From: Burkholderiales bacterium
GTDB lineage: Bacteria; Pseudomonadota; Gammaproteobacteria; Burkholderiales; UBA6910
Assembly: GCA_026005015.1 (NCBI GenBank)
Contig: BPKG01000005.1
Location: 160,836 to 224,835 of the forward strand
Length of the DNA stretch: 64,000 nt
Reading direction: 5' to 3'
Below are positions 41,960 to 52,095 of this stretch, in pieces. The number at the start of each line of letters is the position of its first letter. Within the stretch, counting starts at the first letter, position 1. Made by a program: the position numbers and the translations under genes. Below the pieces are notes generated by a model that was given only the letters and a program-made list of their open reading frames with translations, made no database searches and was not told where the DNA came from.

Positions 41960-42141
41960 GTGCTGGCCGTGGACGCGGTGTTCGAGCCGTTCTTCGACGC
42001 CGACGGCACGGCGGATCGCGGCGGCTACGGCCTCGGGCTGGCGATCGCCAAACGCGCCGTCGAGGCCCACGGCGGCTGGATCCGCGCCGCTAACCGCCCG
42101 GAAGGGGGCTGTGCGTCGAGATCACGCTGCCGCGGGGCTAG
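41960..42141 (+). pseudogene. Sensor histidine kinase C-terminal remnant
   Basis: The final ATPase section of a histidine kinase: VFEPFFDADGTADRGGYGLG (F and G2 boxes: GYGLGLAIAKRAVEAHGG), then a one-base loss near 42108, after which VEITLPRG and stop follow in another frame. The kinase core and sensor are missing; no partner response regulator is near. Confidence 0.75.
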
Positions 42142-42156
42142 TCATGCCGGCTCATT

Positions 42157-42765
42157 TCACTTGCGGGCTTTGCCCCACAGCGCTTCCAGCCGCTGGTCCC
42201 GCCCGCAGCCGTTGCGATAGAACGCGTAGCGGATCGGGTTCTTCTTGTAGAAGTCCTGGTGGTATTCCTCGGCCGGGTAGAACTTCCCCGCGGGTACGAT
42301 CTCGGTCACGATCGGCTCCTTGAAAGGCTTGGTCTGTTCCAGCTTCCGCTTCGAGGCCTCCGCCAGCCGTTTCTGTTCCTCGTCGTGGTAGAAGATGGCG
42401 GTGCGGTACTGGTCGCCCACGTCGCAGAACTGCCGGTTGGGGGTGGTGGGGTCGATGCTGCGCCAGAACACTTCCACCAACGCCTCGTAGCCCACTTTCC
42501 TGGGGTCGTAGACCACCTCCACCGCCTCGGCGTGACCGGTCCCGCCCGCCGAGACCTCCTTGTAGGTGGGATGGGTTGTGTGCCCGCCGGTGTAGCCGGA
42601 GGTGGTGGAGACCACGCCCTGCACCTTGTCGAAGTCGGCTTCCACGCACCAGAAGCAGCCGCCGGCGAAGGTGGCCTTGGCCAGGGGCGGAGCGGGCTGG
42701 GCCGATGCGCTGGCGCCCAGGATCGCGGCCAGCAGGCCCATGGCAACGCAGGTGACGGATTTCAT
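42157..42765 (-). CDS. msrA: Peptide methionine (S)-S-oxide reductase MsrA, exported
   Basis: A 202-residue MsrA that reduces methionine-S-sulfoxide. A signal peptide (residues 1-24, AAILGASASA) places it in the periplasm. Catalytic FAGGCFWCVEAD is near 37-46, then GYTGGHTTHPTYKEVSAGGTGHAEAV and GDQYRTAIFYH, with EEYHQDFYKKNP near the end; no recycling Cys is seen in the last residues apart from GCGRDQ. ATG 42765. A second MsrA is encoded at 44103. Confidence 0.93.
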   Translation of the reverse strand: MKSVTCVAMGLLAAILGASASAQPAPPLAKATFAGGCFWCVEADFDKVQGVVSTTSGYTGGHTTHPTYKEVSAGGTGHAEAVEVVYDPRKVGYEALVEVFWRSIDPTTPNRQFCDVGDQYRTAIFYHDEEQKRLAEASKRKLEQTKPFKEPIVTEIVPAGKFYPAEEYHQDFYKKNPIRYAFYRNGCGRDQRLEALWGKARK

Positions 42766-42973
42766 CGGCAACCCCCTCCCTTAGGAATCCTGCTCAACCC
42801 TTAGACCGTCTGACGGCGTCGGCGCTTACACGGGGCGATCCGGCTTCTGCTTTTGATCGATTTTATCGATCATTAAACCAAATACAATTCGTTTCTCTCT
42901 ATATGGGAGAATGATTATTATTGGCTTCGAACGCGGACAACACGGCCGCATGAGGAACAAAACGAGGCCTGCC

Positions 42974-43213
42974 ATGATCAAGACCATCACCTTCGGGATC
43001 GTGCACTTCAGCGTCGCCTTCGGCGTGGGCTACGCCCTGACCGGCAGCGTAGCCTTGGGCGGCGCCATCGCCCTCCTCGAGCCCGCCCTCAACACGGTGG
43101 CCTATTTCTTCCACGAAAAGCTCTGGGAGCGGCTCCGCGCCCGGCGGTCCGCCGGGAAGCGGAGCCGCCCGGCCGCCGGCGCGGGCTGGCTAGTTCAGGC
43201 GGGGGGTGCCTGA
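42974..43213 (+). CDS. DUF2061 membrane protein
   Basis: A 79-residue protein with two membrane helices. Its start [24 protein letters not shown] and [18 protein letters not shown] agree well with DUF2061, short membrane proteins of unknown function often found in cold or osmotic stress contexts. ATG 42974, just downstream of an AT-rich promoter region (42840-42910). It precedes the DUF502 gene. Confidence 0.82.
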   Translation: MIKTITFGIVHFSVAFGVGYALTGSVALGGAIALLEPALNTVAYFFHEKLWERLRARRSAGKRSRPAAGAGWLVQAGGA

Positions 43214-43335
43214 GGGGGGGTCCCAAGGCGGCGCGGAGGGCGCCGCCTTTGTGTTCGGCACCAGCGCCTTCTGTTACAGTCTGTCTTCGACCCGCGAGCT
43301 TGCGGGCGAGGAACAGGAGGCGCTGCGGGGGCTCC

Positions 43336-43962
43336 ATGCGAAAGGCGATCGGCAGGACGTTTCTCACCGGCGTGCTGACCGTGGTGCCGGTGGTGGCGAC
43401 TCTCTACCTGGTGGTGTGGCTGGCGGCCACCGCGGAAACTTTTCTCGGAGGATTGCTGAAGGCGGTCCTCTCCGAGCATCTCTATTTTTACGGCATGGGC
43501 ATGCTGGCGGGCGTCGGCGTGATCTTCGCCGTGGGGTTGCTGATGCAGACCTGGGCGGTGCGGCGCCTGTTCGAGCTGGGAGAGCGCCTGCTCCTGCACA
43601 TGCCCCTGGTGAAAACGGTCTACGGCGCCGTGCGCGACTTCTTCGGCCTGTTCTCCAGCGAAAGCCGCAGCGCCGCGGGACGGGTGGTGACCGTGGAAGT
43701 GCCGGGCACCGACCTGCGCCTGGTGGGTTTTCTCATGCGCGACGACTTGACCGGGCTACCGGCCGAGCTGCACGAGAGCGGGCGAGTGGCGGTCTACCTG
43801 CCCATGAGCTACCAGGTGGGGGGCTACACGGTCCTGGTGCCCGGCTCGGCGGTGACCCCGGTGCCGTGGTCGCGGGAAGAGGCCATGCGCTTCGTCCTGA
43901 CGGCGGGCTTGAGCGGTGTGCCCGCGGACGGGGCCGCAGTGCCTGCCCCTGGAAGGGGCTAA
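43336..43962 (+). CDS. DUF502 family membrane protein
   Basis: A 208-residue inner-membrane protein of DUF502. Two helices (residues 8-30 and 45-70: [40 protein letters not shown]) precede the conserved IYxxVK-type region ([16 protein letters not shown]) and a soluble domain ending [10 protein letters not shown]. Function is unknown. ATG 43336 precedes the first helix directly. The gene is followed by msrA2 after 140 bp. Confidence 0.85.
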   Translation: MRKAIGRTFLTGVLTVVPVVATLYLVVWLAATAETFLGGLLKAVLSEHLYFYGMGMLAGVGVIFAVGLLMQTWAVRRLFELGERLLLHMPLVKTVYGAVRDFFGLFSSESRSAAGRVVTVEVPGTDLRLVGFLMRDDLTGLPAELHESGRVAVYLPMSYQVGGYTVLVPGSAVTPVPWSREEAMRFVLTAGLSGVPADGAAVPAPGRG

Positions 43963-44102
43963 GTGCGACCCGGGAGCGAGCGAGGGCGTGCCGCACCCCG
44001 CGGGCGATGCGCGCCTTCGCGGTCGCAACCCCCGAGGGGCGGTCGGCGGAGCGCAGGCGATCCAGGAGGCCCAGCGTGGATTCGTTGGATGAGGAGGCCC
44101 AG

Positions 44103-44756
44103 ATGATGTGGATGTTCGGCTCCAAGCTGGTGATGCCCGCGCCGGAGGAGGCGTTGAAAGGCCGGGGGACACCCCTGCCGGTCACCAACAAGCATTTCGT
44201 GCACGGGCGCCCGATCAAGCCGCCTTTCCCCGAGGGGATGGAGCAGGTTCAGTTCGGCATGGGCTGCTTCTGGGGCGCCGAGCGCAAGTTCTGGCCCCTG
44301 GAAGGGGTCTATACCACAGCGGTGGGCTATGCCGGGGGCTACACCCCCAATCCCACCTACGAGGAGGTGTGCAGCGGCCTCACCGGCCACGCTGAAGTGG
44401 TGCTGGTGGTCTACGATCCCCGGGCGATCTCCTTCGAGCGGCTGCTCCAGGCTTTCTGGGAATCCCACGATCCCACCCAGGGAATGCGCCAGGGCAACGA
44501 CGTGGGCACCCAGTACCGCTCGGCCATCTATACCTCTACGGAAGGCCAGCGGCGGGCGGCGGAAGCCTCCCGCGACCGCTACCAGGCGGCGCTCAAGAAG
44601 GCGGGCTACCCCGAGATCACCACCGAGATCCGGGACGCGCCGCCGTTCTACTACGCCGAGGACTACCACCAGCAGTACCTGGCGAAGAATCCTCGCGGCT
44701 ATTGCGGTCTGGGCGGCACCGGCGTTGCATGCCCCGTGGGCGCCGGCGCCCCGTAG
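44103..44756 (+). CDS. msrA: Second peptide methionine (S)-S-oxide reductase MsrA
   Basis: A 217-residue cytosolic MsrA of the long E. coli type: a front of about 45 residues ([17 protein letters not shown]) before [15 protein letters not shown] near 52-66, [53 protein letters not shown] and a C-terminal GVACPVG resolving Cys. GAGGAGG precedes ATG 44103 by 5 bp. The stop codon TAG lies within a dispersed CGTAGG repeat, which may therefore have trimmed or replaced the original end. Confidence 0.93.
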   Translation: MMWMFGSKLVMPAPEEALKGRGTPLPVTNKHFVHGRPIKPPFPEGMEQVQFGMGCFWGAERKFWPLEGVYTTAVGYAGGYTPNPTYEEVCSGLTGHAEVVLVVYDPRAISFERLLQAFWESHDPTQGMRQGNDVGTQYRSAIYTSTEGQRRAAEASRDRYQAALKKAGYPEITTEIRDAPPFYYAEDYHQQYLAKNPRGYCGLGGTGVACPVGAGAP

Positions 44757-44780
44757 GATGGGTTGAGCGCAGGCGAAACG
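44752..44780. repeat. GTAGGG-type intergenic repeat, copy 3
   Basis: CGTAGGATGGGTTGAGC then GCAGGCGAAACG, the form most commonly seen in this repeat family. It includes the stop codon (44754-44756) of the second msrA. Related to 5207-5311 and 15412-15447. Confidence 0.6.
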
Positions 44781-44863
44781 CCCCGCGCCCGGAAGCGCCT
44801 CCCGTGGGGAGCCGGCGGGTTCCCCGAGCCTGCGGTAATACCCGGGGGATTCAGTCGCCCCCT

Positions 44864-45064
44864 TTAGGAGCGGGCGTGGGCCTGGGCCGGGATCGCCGGG
44901 CCGGCCCGGCGCTCGGCGATGCGGCGCCAGACTTCGGCCTTCTGGGCCTCGGTATAGGAGGGCCAGCCGGCGATCTCCTCCAGGGTGCGGAAGCAACCGC
45001 GGCAGAATTGGGTCGCCGGGTCCATGGCGCACACCTGGACGCAAGGGGAGGGGACGCCGTTCAT
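44864..45064 (-). CDS. DUF1289 protein
   Basis: A 66-residue protein of the DUF1289 family: [26 protein letters not shown] has the conserved Cys pattern for a small metal or iron-sulfur site. It is the last gene of the liu operon, overlapping the liuE stop by 4 nt (ATGA). The role is unknown. Confidence 0.85.
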   Translation of the reverse strand: MNGVPSPCVQVCAMDPATQFCRGCFRTLEEIAGWPSYTEAQKAEVWRRIAERRAGPAIPAQAHARS

Positions 45065-45969
45065 GGGTTGCGCCTGGCGAGGATGGCCCGCGCCGCCTTG
45101 GAGTTGCTGGGGCGGCCGAGGAAGCCGCAGATGAACTCGCCCGCGTCGATGAGCCGCTCCAGGTCGACGCCGGTCTCGATCCCGAGGCCGTTCAGCAGGT
45201 ACACCACGTCCTCGGTGGCCACGTTGCCGGTGGCGCCCTTGGCGTAGGGGCAGCCCCCCAGGCCCGCCACCGCGGCGTCGATCGCCGCCACCCCCCGCTC
45301 CAGCGCCGCGTAGCAGTTGGCCAGCGCCTGGCCGTAGGTGTCGTGGCAGTGCACCGCCAGGTTTTCCACCGGGATTTCCCGGGCGACGGTTTCGATCAGG
45401 GCCTTCATCCTGCCGGGCGTGCCCACGCCGATGGTGTCCCCCAGGGACACTTCATAGCAGCCCATGCGGTAGAGGGCCGCCGCCACCCGGGCCGCAGCTT
45501 CAGGCTTCACTTCCCCCTCGTAAGGGCAGCCCAGCACGCAGGACACGTAGCCCCGCACCCGCACGCCCGCTTCTAGGGCCGCGGCCGTCACTTCCCGAAA
45601 GCGCTCGAGCCCCTCTTCGATGGTGCAGTTGGTGTTCTTGCGAGAGAAGGATTCGGTGGCGGCGGCGAACACGGCGATCTCCTCCGCCCCCGCGGCCAGG
45701 GCTGCCTCCAGGCCCTTCAGGTTAGGCACCAGCACCGGGTAGGAAACCCCGGGCCGGCGGCGGATGCCCGCCAGCACCTGGGCCGTGTCCGCCATCTGGG
45801 GCACCCACTTGGGGGAGACGAAGCTGCCCGCTTCGATCACCGTGAGCCCCGAGTCGGCGAGGCGCTCGATCAGCTCGATCTTGACCGGGGCGGGCACCGT
45901 CTTGGGCTCGTTCTGCAGGCCGTCCCGCGGGCCCACTTCCACCACTTTTACCCGGACAGGCAGGCTCAT
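45061..45969 (-). CDS. liuE: Hydroxymethylglutaryl-CoA lyase
   Basis: A 302-residue HMG-CoA lyase that splits HMG-CoA into acetyl-CoA and acetoacetate, the last leucine-pathway step. Motifs are [12 protein letters not shown] (metal and substrate site) at 10-21, HCHDTYG near 208 with the metal His residues, and [16 protein letters not shown] with the catalytic Cys near 240. The ATG at 45969 is 2 bp after liuD, and its stop overlaps the DUF1289 gene. Confidence 0.95.
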   Translation of the reverse strand: MSLPVRVKVVEVGPRDGLQNEPKTVPAPVKIELIERLADSGLTVIEAGSFVSPKWVPQMADTAQVLAGIRRRPGVSYPVLVPNLKGLEAALAAGAEEIAVFAAATESFSRKNTNCTIEEGLERFREVTAAALEAGVRVRGYVSCVLGCPYEGEVKPEAAARVAAALYRMGCYEVSLGDTIGVGTPGRMKALIETVAREIPVENLAVHCHDTYGQALANCYAALERGVAAIDAAVAGLGGCPYAKGATGNVATEDVVYLLNGLGIETGVDLERLIDAGEFICGFLGRPSNSKAARAILARRNP

Positions 45970-45971
45970 GG

Positions 45972-47969
45972 CTACGCCTCAGCTTCCAGCACGATCAGCT
46001 CCATCCCCTCCCTCACCTGTTCGCCGGGAGTGCACCGCACCGCCTGTACGACGCCATCGGCCGGCGCGACCAAGGTGTGTTCCATCTTCATGGCCTCCAG
46101 CGTGGCGAGGGGCTGGCCTTTCACCACCCGCTCCCCGGGCTTCACCAGAACGCTGGTGACGATGCCGGGCATGGAGGCCGTGAGGCTTCCGGCGGGATGC
46201 TCCTCGGCCAGAGCCAGGGCCACCGGATCATCGAGGCTCAGCCGGTAGCAGCGGCCCTCGGCGATCAGGATGAGATCGGTCCCGGAGCGCACCACCGCAA
46301 GCCGCGCCCGCACTCCGTCCAGGTCCGCCAGCAGCTCTTCCCCCTCCAGGGCGCCCCGGGCGCAGAAGCTGCGGGACGGAAGCTCCAGGAGATAGTAACC
46401 GCGCCGGTGGCGGGCCGTCACCTGGACGCTTGCCCGTCCGTCGCGGAAGCGGAAGACCTGGCGGCTGTCCTGGTTGAGCCGCCAGCCGTCGCGCCAGTGC
46501 CAGGGGGAATGGGGATCGGAGGAGCGTTCTGCGGCGGCCTCCGCTTCCCGGTCGATGCGCAGGAGCTCCGCCAGGGCCGCCGCCGCCACGATCCACTCCG
46601 GCGTGGAGCGCTCGCCCGGGATCAGATCGTCCCGGTGCCGCTCGATGAAGCCGGTATCCAGGTCCGGCTTCAGGTAGGTGGGATGGGCCGCCAGGGCGCT
46701 CAGGAAAACCACGTTGGTGGCCACACCGGCGATGCGCGCTTGGGCAAGGGCGTGCCTCAGCCGGCGCAGGGCCCCGGCCCGGTCCCGGTCCCAGGCGATC
46801 AGCTTGGCGATCAGGGGATCGTAGTGGACGCCGATCTCGTCCCCTTCGGCCACTCCGCTGTCCACGCGCACGTGGGGGCTCTCCTCGGGCAGGCGCAAAT
46901 GGAGGATGCGCCCGGGGGAAGGCTGGAAGTCCCGTGCGGGATCTTCGGCGTAGATGCGCGCTTCCACCGCGTGGCCGTTGCAGGCGATTTGCTCCTGGGA
47001 AAGGGGCAGGGGCTCCCCCGCCGCCACCCGCAGTTGCCACTCCACCAGATCCAGGCCGGTCACCATTTCGGTGACCGGGTGCTCCACCTGGAGCCGGGTG
47101 TTCATCTCGATGAAGTAGAACTCCCCGTCCTCGGCCAGGAGAAACTCCACGGTGCCGGCCCCCACGTAGCCCACCGCTCGGGCGGCGGCCAGGGCAGCCC
47201 GGGTCATCTGGGCGCGGCGCTCCGGGGCGAGCGCCGGCGCGGGCGCCTCCTCCATCACCTTCTGGTGCCGGCGCTGCAGCGAGCAGTCCCGCTCGTAGAG
47301 GTGCACCGCGGCGCCAAACCGATCGGCGAAGACCTGCACCTCCACGTGGCGGGGCCGGTGGAGGTACTTTTCCAGGAGCAACTGGTCATGGCCGAAGGCG
47401 GAGGCCGCTTCCCGACGGGCCGCGGCAAGGGCCTCGGGGAGCTCCTGTGGACGGGCGACGACTCGCATCCCCTTGCCGCCTCCGCCGAAGGCGGCCTTGA
47501 TCAGAACCGGGTAGCCCAGGCGCTCGGCCTCGGCCTGGAAGGTCTCCAGCCGCTGGTCATGGCCGTGGTAGCCGGGCAGCACGGGCACCACCGCTGCCTC
47601 CATGAGCTCCCGGGCGGTGCTCTTGGAGCCCATGGCCCGGATCGCTGCGGCGGGCGGCCCCACGAACACGATGCCGGCGGCGGCGCAGGCTTCCGCGAAC
47701 TCGGCGTTCTCCGAGAGGAACCCGTAGCCCGGATGGATCGCCTCTGCGCCGCAGCGCTTCGCCGCTTCCAGGATACGGTCGATGCGCAGGTAACTCTCGC
47801 GCGCCGGCGCCGGGCCGATCAAGTGGGCTTCATCCGCCATCGCCACGTGGCGCGCCCGGGCGTCCGCCTCGGAGTAGACGGCCACGGCGCGCAGCCCCAA
47901 GCGGCGGGCGGTACGGATGATGCGGCAGGCGATTTCCCCCCGGTTGGCGATGAGGAGCTTGTTGAACAT
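45972..47969 (-). CDS. liuD: Methylcrotonyl-CoA carboxylase, biotin-carrying alpha subunit
   Basis: A 665-residue protein with, in order, biotin carboxylase (residues 1-450: [18 protein letters not shown]-grasp GGGGKGMR near 170, [14 protein letters not shown] near 295), a linker domain (about 470-590), and a biotin-carrier domain with EAMKMEHTL near 626 (biotin Lys). With LiuB it carboxylates 3-methylcrotonyl-CoA to 3-methylglutaconyl-CoA. The neighbourhood (liuA-liuB-liuC-liuE) rather than the sequence separates it from propionyl- and acetyl-CoA carboxylases. ATG 47969. Confidence 0.93.
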   Translation of the reverse strand: MFNKLLIANRGEIACRIIRTARRLGLRAVAVYSEADARARHVAMADEAHLIGPAPARESYLRIDRILEAAKRCGAEAIHPGYGFLSENAEFAEACAAAGIVFVGPPAAAIRAMGSKSTARELMEAAVVPVLPGYHGHDQRLETFQAEAERLGYPVLIKAAFGGGGKGMRVVARPQELPEALAAARREAASAFGHDQLLLEKYLHRPRHVEVQVFADRFGAAVHLYERDCSLQRRHQKVMEEAPAPALAPERRAQMTRAALAAARAVGYVGAGTVEFLLAEDGEFYFIEMNTRLQVEHPVTEMVTGLDLVEWQLRVAAGEPLPLSQEQIACNGHAVEARIYAEDPARDFQPSPGRILHLRLPEESPHVRVDSGVAEGDEIGVHYDPLIAKLIAWDRDRAGALRRLRHALAQARIAGVATNVVFLSALAAHPTYLKPDLDTGFIERHRDDLIPGERSTPEWIVAAAALAELLRIDREAEAAAERSSDPHSPWHWRDGWRLNQDSRQVFRFRDGRASVQVTARHRRGYYLLELPSRSFCARGALEGEELLADLDGVRARLAVVRSGTDLILIAEGRCYRLSLDDPVALALAEEHPAGSLTASMPGIVTSVLVKPGERVVKGQPLATLEAMKMEHTLVAPADGVVQAVRCTPGEQVREGMELIVLEAEA

Positions 47970-47998
47970 GGCGGCCGTCGGTTTCCCCTCGATCCAGA

Positions 47999-48430
47999 TC
48001 AGGCCGCAGCGAACAACGAGCGCTCCACCAGGGCCGGCACCACCAGGGCGGCGAAGAGGGCGATGCCGGTGAGAACGAGGCCGAGCAGCATCAGCACGCC
48101 GCCCCGCAGCCGGGCGGCACGGCCTTGGGCGATCCGGGTGTCCACGATCACCCGGGCGCCGGGCGGGGGAAAGCGGCCGGCCTGCACGGCGCACCGGCCA
48201 AAGGAAAAAAGATAAACGCCGATGGGGATGAGGGGAGCGAAAGCGGCCAGCATCAAAAGCTTCAAGGCTCGCACCGCCTCGCGCGGATCATGCTGGAACT
48301 TCGCGACCAGCCATGGCGCTACCAGCTCCAGCGCCAGGACCGCCAGCGCCACTAGGGCGAGGGCGGCGAAGGCGATGCGCCGCCGCAGTTGGCGGTCTGC
48401 CCGCAGGATGTCGGGGGCCGGATCGCTCAT
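47999..48430 (-). CDS. Small membrane protein in the liu operon
   Basis: A 143-residue protein with two hydrophobic helices near the start (FAALALVALAVLALELVAPW) and end (GGVLMLLGLVLTGIALFAALV) and a third in between. No family recognised. It overlaps the liuC stop (ATGA) and lies 29 bp before liuD, so it is co-expressed with leucine degradation. A transport, anchoring or regulatory role is possible but not supported by motifs. Confidence 0.7.
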   Translation of the reverse strand: MSDPAPDILRADRQLRRRIAFAALALVALAVLALELVAPWLVAKFQHDPREAVRALKLLMLAAFAPLIPIGVYLFSFGRCAVQAGRFPPPGARVIVDTRIAQGRAARLRGGVLMLLGLVLTGIALFAALVVPALVERSLFAAA

Positions 48431-49221
48431 GCCCTTGTGATCCAGCGCGGAGCCCGCTTCTCCAGGAAGGCGGCCATGCCCTCCCGCCCTTCGGCGCTGG
48501 CCCGGGCCGCGGCGATGCGGCGAGCGGTTTCCAGGAGGAGCGCCTCGTCCAACCCCCGCCCGGCCACGTCGGCCACCAGGCGCTTGGCCGCCCCCTGGGC
48601 GCCGGGCGCGCCCTGGAGCAGCGCCGCCACCAGCCCCTCCACCGCCTGATCCAGGGCGGGCGTGTCGGCCACTTCGTGCACCAGCCCCAGGCGCCGTGCG
48701 GTCTCGGCGTCGAAGCGCTCCCCGGTGGTGAAGTAGCGGCGCGCTTGGCGGGGGCCCAGGGCGGCCACCACGTAGGGCGCGACGGTGGCGGGGATCAGGC
48801 CCAGCCGCACCTCGGACAGGGCGAACTGGGCGCCGCGCGCCGCCACCGCCAGGTCGCAGCAGGCGATAAGCCCCACCCCGCCGCCGAAGGCGGAGCCCTG
48901 GACTCGGGCCACGGTGGGGCGGGGCAGGGCGTCGAGCCGCCTGAGCACCCGGGCGAGCTTCAGGGCGTCCTCCACGTTCTGGGCCTCGGTGTAGCCGGCC
49001 ACCCGCCGCATCCACTGGAGATCCGCCCCGGCGCAGAAGCTCGGGCCCTCGGCGGCCAGCACCACCACCCGCACTGCCTGGTCCTGCTCCAGGTGATGCA
49101 AGGCGTCGCCCAATTGGGCGATCAGGGCGTCGTCGAAGGCGTTGTGCACCTCGGGACGGTTGAGCCGCAGCGTGGCCACGCCGCGCTTGTCAATGTCGAG
49201 CAGGATCGATCGGGAGCTCAT
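48427..49221 (-). CDS. liuC: Methylglutaconyl-CoA hydratase (enoyl-CoA hydratase family)
   Basis: A 264-residue crotonase-fold protein. AFCAGADLQWM-type loop (FCAGADLQWMRR near 62) stabilises the enolate, and GSAFGGGVGLIACCDLA (oxyanion hole) near 110 plus LSEVRLGLIPATVAPYV with the catalytic Glu follow. In the liu operon it hydrates 3-methylglutaconyl-CoA to HMG-CoA. ATG 49221, 34 bp after liuB. Confidence 0.92.
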   Translation of the reverse strand: MSSRSILLDIDKRGVATLRLNRPEVHNAFDDALIAQLGDALHHLEQDQAVRVVVLAAEGPSFCAGADLQWMRRVAGYTEAQNVEDALKLARVLRRLDALPRPTVARVQGSAFGGGVGLIACCDLAVAARGAQFALSEVRLGLIPATVAPYVVAALGPRQARRYFTTGERFDAETARRLGLVHEVADTPALDQAVEGLVAALLQGAPGAQGAAKRLVADVAGRGLDEALLLETARRIAAARASAEGREGMAAFLEKRAPRWITRA

Positions 49222-49255
49222 GGGCGTCGCAAGGTCGAAGAAGCGGGGCCACGCG

Positions 49256-50863
49256 TCACATGCGGAAGACCCCGAAGGCGGTATTTTCAATGGGGGCGTT
49301 GAAGGCGGCCGACAGGGCCAGCCCCAGCACCCGGCGGGTCTGGGCCGGGTCGATCACCCCGTCGTCCCACAGGCGGGCAGTGGCGTAATAGGGATGACCC
49401 TGGGTCTCGTACTGGTTCCGGATCGGGGCCTTAAAGGTCTCCTCCTCTTCGGGGCTCCAGCTCTTGCCTTCTTTTTCCAGGCCGTCGCGCTTGATCTGGG
49501 CCAGCACCGAGGCCGCTTGCTCGCCCCCCATCACCGAGATGCGGGCGTTGGGCCACATCCACAGGAAGCGGGGGCCGTAGGCCCGGCCGCACATCCCATA
49601 GTTGCCAGCGCCGAAGCTGCCGCCGATGATCACGGTGAACTTGGGCACCCGGGCGCAGGCCACCGCGGTCACCATCTTGGCCCCGTCCTTGGCGATGCCG
49701 CCGGTTTCGTATTTCTTGCCCACCATGAAGCCGGTGATGTTCTGCAAGAAGAGCAGCGGCACGCCCCGCTGGCAGGCGAGCTGGATGAAGTGGGTGCCCT
49801 TCAGCGCGGATTCGGAGAACAGGACGCCGTTGTTGGCCAAGATTCCCACCGGGTAGCCGTGGATGCGGGCGAAGCCCGTCACCAGGGTGGTGCCGTAGCG
49901 GCTCTTGAATTCGTCGAAGCGGCTGCCGTCGACGAGGCGCGCGATCACTTCGCGCACGTCGTAGGTCTTCCGGAGATCGGTCGGCACCACGCCGTAGAGC
50001 TCCTCCGGGGGATAGAGGGGTTCCTCCGGCTCCGCGGGCTCGAAGGGAAGGGCTTTTTTACGGTTGAGGTCGGCCACGATGCGGCGGGCGATGGCAAGGG
50101 CGTGGGCGTCGTTTTCTGCCAAATGATCCGCCACCCCGGAGACGCGGGTGTGCACATCCCCGCCCCCCAGCTCCTCGGCACTCACCACCTCCCCCGTGGC
50201 GGCCTTCACCAGGGGCGGGCCGCCGAGGAAAATCGTGCCCTGGTCCTTCACGATGACGGTCTCGTCGGACATGGCCGGCACGTAGGCGCCCCCCGCGGTG
50301 CAGGAGCCCATCACCACGGCGATCTGGGGGATGCCCAGGGCCGAGAGGTTCGCCTGGTTGAAGAAGATACGCCCGAAGTGGTCCCGGTCGGGGAACACCT
50401 CGTCCTGGGCCGGGAGATAGGCGCCCCCGGAATCCACCAGGTAGATGCAGGGCAGGCGGTTTTCCCGGGCGATCTCCTGGGCCCGCAGGTGCTTCTTGAC
50501 CGTGATGGGGTAATAGGTACCGCCCTTCACCGTGGCGTCGTTGGCGACGATCACGCATTCCTGCCCCGAGACGCGCCCGATAGCCGTGACGATGCCGGCC
50601 GCGGGCACCTCGTTGCCGTACATGCCGTAGGCGGCGAGCTGGGACAGCTCCAGGAGCGGCGTGCCAGGATCGATCAGGGCGTCGATGCGCTCCCGCACGA
50701 GGAGCTTGCCCCGGGCGAGGTGCCGGCGCCGGGCCTCCTCCGGCCCGCCCTGGGCTGCCTCCTGCACCTTGCGGCGCAGGTCCTCCACCAGGGCGCCCAT
50801 CGCCGCGGCGTTGGTGCGGAATTCCTCGCTCTTGGGGTCCACCTTGGACTGGATCGCCGTCAT
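49256..50863 (-). CDS. liuB: Methylcrotonyl-CoA carboxylase, carboxyltransferase beta subunit
   Basis: A 535-residue carboxyltransferase. Typical blocks: [41 protein letters not shown], and in the second half [31 protein letters not shown], and [16 protein letters not shown]. Together with LiuD it forms the MCC enzyme. ATG 50863 is 1 bp after liuA. Length agrees with Pseudomonas LiuB. Confidence 0.95.
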   Translation of the reverse strand: MTAIQSKVDPKSEEFRTNAAAMGALVEDLRRKVQEAAQGGPEEARRRHLARGKLLVRERIDALIDPGTPLLELSQLAAYGMYGNEVPAAGIVTAIGRVSGQECVIVANDATVKGGTYYPITVKKHLRAQEIARENRLPCIYLVDSGGAYLPAQDEVFPDRDHFGRIFFNQANLSALGIPQIAVVMGSCTAGGAYVPAMSDETVIVKDQGTIFLGGPPLVKAATGEVVSAEELGGGDVHTRVSGVADHLAENDAHALAIARRIVADLNRKKALPFEPAEPEEPLYPPEELYGVVPTDLRKTYDVREVIARLVDGSRFDEFKSRYGTTLVTGFARIHGYPVGILANNGVLFSESALKGTHFIQLACQRGVPLLFLQNITGFMVGKKYETGGIAKDGAKMVTAVACARVPKFTVIIGGSFGAGNYGMCGRAYGPRFLWMWPNARISVMGGEQAASVLAQIKRDGLEKEGKSWSPEEEETFKAPIRNQYETQGHPYYATARLWDDGVIDPAQTRRVLGLALSAAFNAPIENTAFGVFRM

Positions 50864-50864
50864 G

Positions 50865-52028
50865 TCACCCGGTTTCCGCAAAGAGCTCCCGCCCGATGAG
50901 CCAGCGGCGGATCTCGGAGGTGCCCGCCCCGATCTCATAGAGCTTGGCGTCGCGCCAGAGCCGCCCGGCGGGGTACTCGTTGATGTAGCCGTTGCCGCCG
51001 AGGCACTGGATCGCCTCCCCCGCCATCCAGGTGGCCCGCTCGGCGGCATAGAGGATCGCTCCGGCCGCGTCCTTGCGGGTCACTTCCCCCCGGTCGCAGG
51101 CCTTGGCCACGGCGTAGACGTAGGCGCGGCAGGCGTTGAAGGTGGTGTACATGTCGGCGAGCTTTCCCTGGATCAACTGGAATTCGCCGATGGGCTGGCC
51201 GAACTGCCTGCGCTCGTGCACGTAGGGCAGCACCACGTCCAAGCACGCGGCCATGATCCCCAGCGGGCCGCCGGCGAGCACCAGCCGCTCGTAGTCGAGA
51301 CCGCTCATGAGCACCGCGACGCCCTCGTTCACCGCCCCCAGGACGTTGTCCTCGGGCACCTCGCAGTCCTGGAACACCAGCTCGCAGGTGTTGGAGCCGC
51401 GCATGCCCAGCTTGTCCAGCTTCTGGGCGGTGGAAAAGCCCTTGAAGCCCCGCTCCACGAGGAAGGCGGTGATGCCCTTGGCCCCCGCCGCTGGATCGGT
51501 CTTGGCGTACACCACCAGCACGTCCGCGTCCGGCCCGTTGGTGATCCACATCTTGGTGCCGTTGAGAATATAGCGGTCGCCGCGCTTGTCCGCCCGGAGC
51601 CGCATGGACACCACGTCGGAGCCGGCGCCGGCTTCCGACATGGCGAGCGCCCCCACGTGCTCTCCGGAGACGAGCTTCGGCAGGTAGCGCCGCTTTTGCG
51701 CCTCGGTGCCGTGGCGGCGGATCTGGTTGACGCACAGGTTGGAATGGGCCCCGTAGGACAGGCCCACCGAGGCGCTCGCCCGGCTCACTTCCTCCATGGC
51801 CACCACGTGGGCCAGGTAGCCGAGCCCGGCGCCCCCGTACTCCTCCTCGACCGTGATGCCGAGCAGCCCCAGGTCGCCGAGCTTGGGCCACAGATCCCGG
51901 GGGAACTCGTTGGAGCGGTCGATCTCCGCCGCCCGGGGCGCGATCTCTTTGGCGGCGAAGCCTTGTACCGTATGGCGGAGCAGGTCGACGGTTTCGCCCA
52001 GGTCGAAGTTGAGGCTCACAGGGTTCAT
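50865..52028 (-). CDS. liuA: Isovaleryl-CoA dehydrogenase
   Basis: A 387-residue acyl-CoA dehydrogenase. [14 protein letters not shown] and [16 protein letters not shown] form the FAD site; [13 protein letters not shown] near 240 contains the catalytic Glu in the position typical of isovaleryl-CoA dehydrogenases, unlike the C-terminal Glu of other members; [20 protein letters not shown] and the GTSEI end are standard. It oxidises isovaleryl-CoA to 3-methylcrotonyl-CoA with electrons passed to ETF. Confidence 0.94.
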   Translation of the reverse strand: MNPVSLNFDLGETVDLLRHTVQGFAAKEIAPRAAEIDRSNEFPRDLWPKLGDLGLLGITVEEEYGGAGLGYLAHVVAMEEVSRASASVGLSYGAHSNLCVNQIRRHGTEAQKRRYLPKLVSGEHVGALAMSEAGAGSDVVSMRLRADKRGDRYILNGTKMWITNGPDADVLVVYAKTDPAAGAKGITAFLVERGFKGFSTAQKLDKLGMRGSNTCELVFQDCEVPEDNVLGAVNEGVAVLMSGLDYERLVLAGGPLGIMAACLDVVLPYVHERRQFGQPIGEFQLIQGKLADMYTTFNACRAYVYAVAKACDRGEVTRKDAAGAILYAAERATWMAGEAIQCLGGNGYINEYPAGRLWRDAKLYEIGAGTSEIRRWLIGRELFAETG

Positions 52029-52095
52029 GATCGGTGTGGCTTCGGGAAGTCAGGCAATCTGCAAGGGGGTTGATGGATGCAAGGTCGGAGATTGT

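Larger units (their letters stand above)
41520..42156. other. Gene graveyard between the SPW gene and msrA
   Basis: About 640 bp with no intact gene. It holds a decayed msrA 5' copy (41741-41800) and a sensor-kinase 3' remnant (41960-42141), both listed separately. The left part contains the SPW gene promoter region. A minus-strand 31-codon frame (41855-41950, EKMKELRKDLGRPG) may be another gene tail that I cannot place. Confidence 0.5.

Noticed and set aside
46077..48215. A 712-codon plus-strand frame and similar long frames in 49142-50899 and 50661-52073
   Set aside because: They are shadows opposite liuD, liuB and liuA, all of which have full family conservation on the minus strand.
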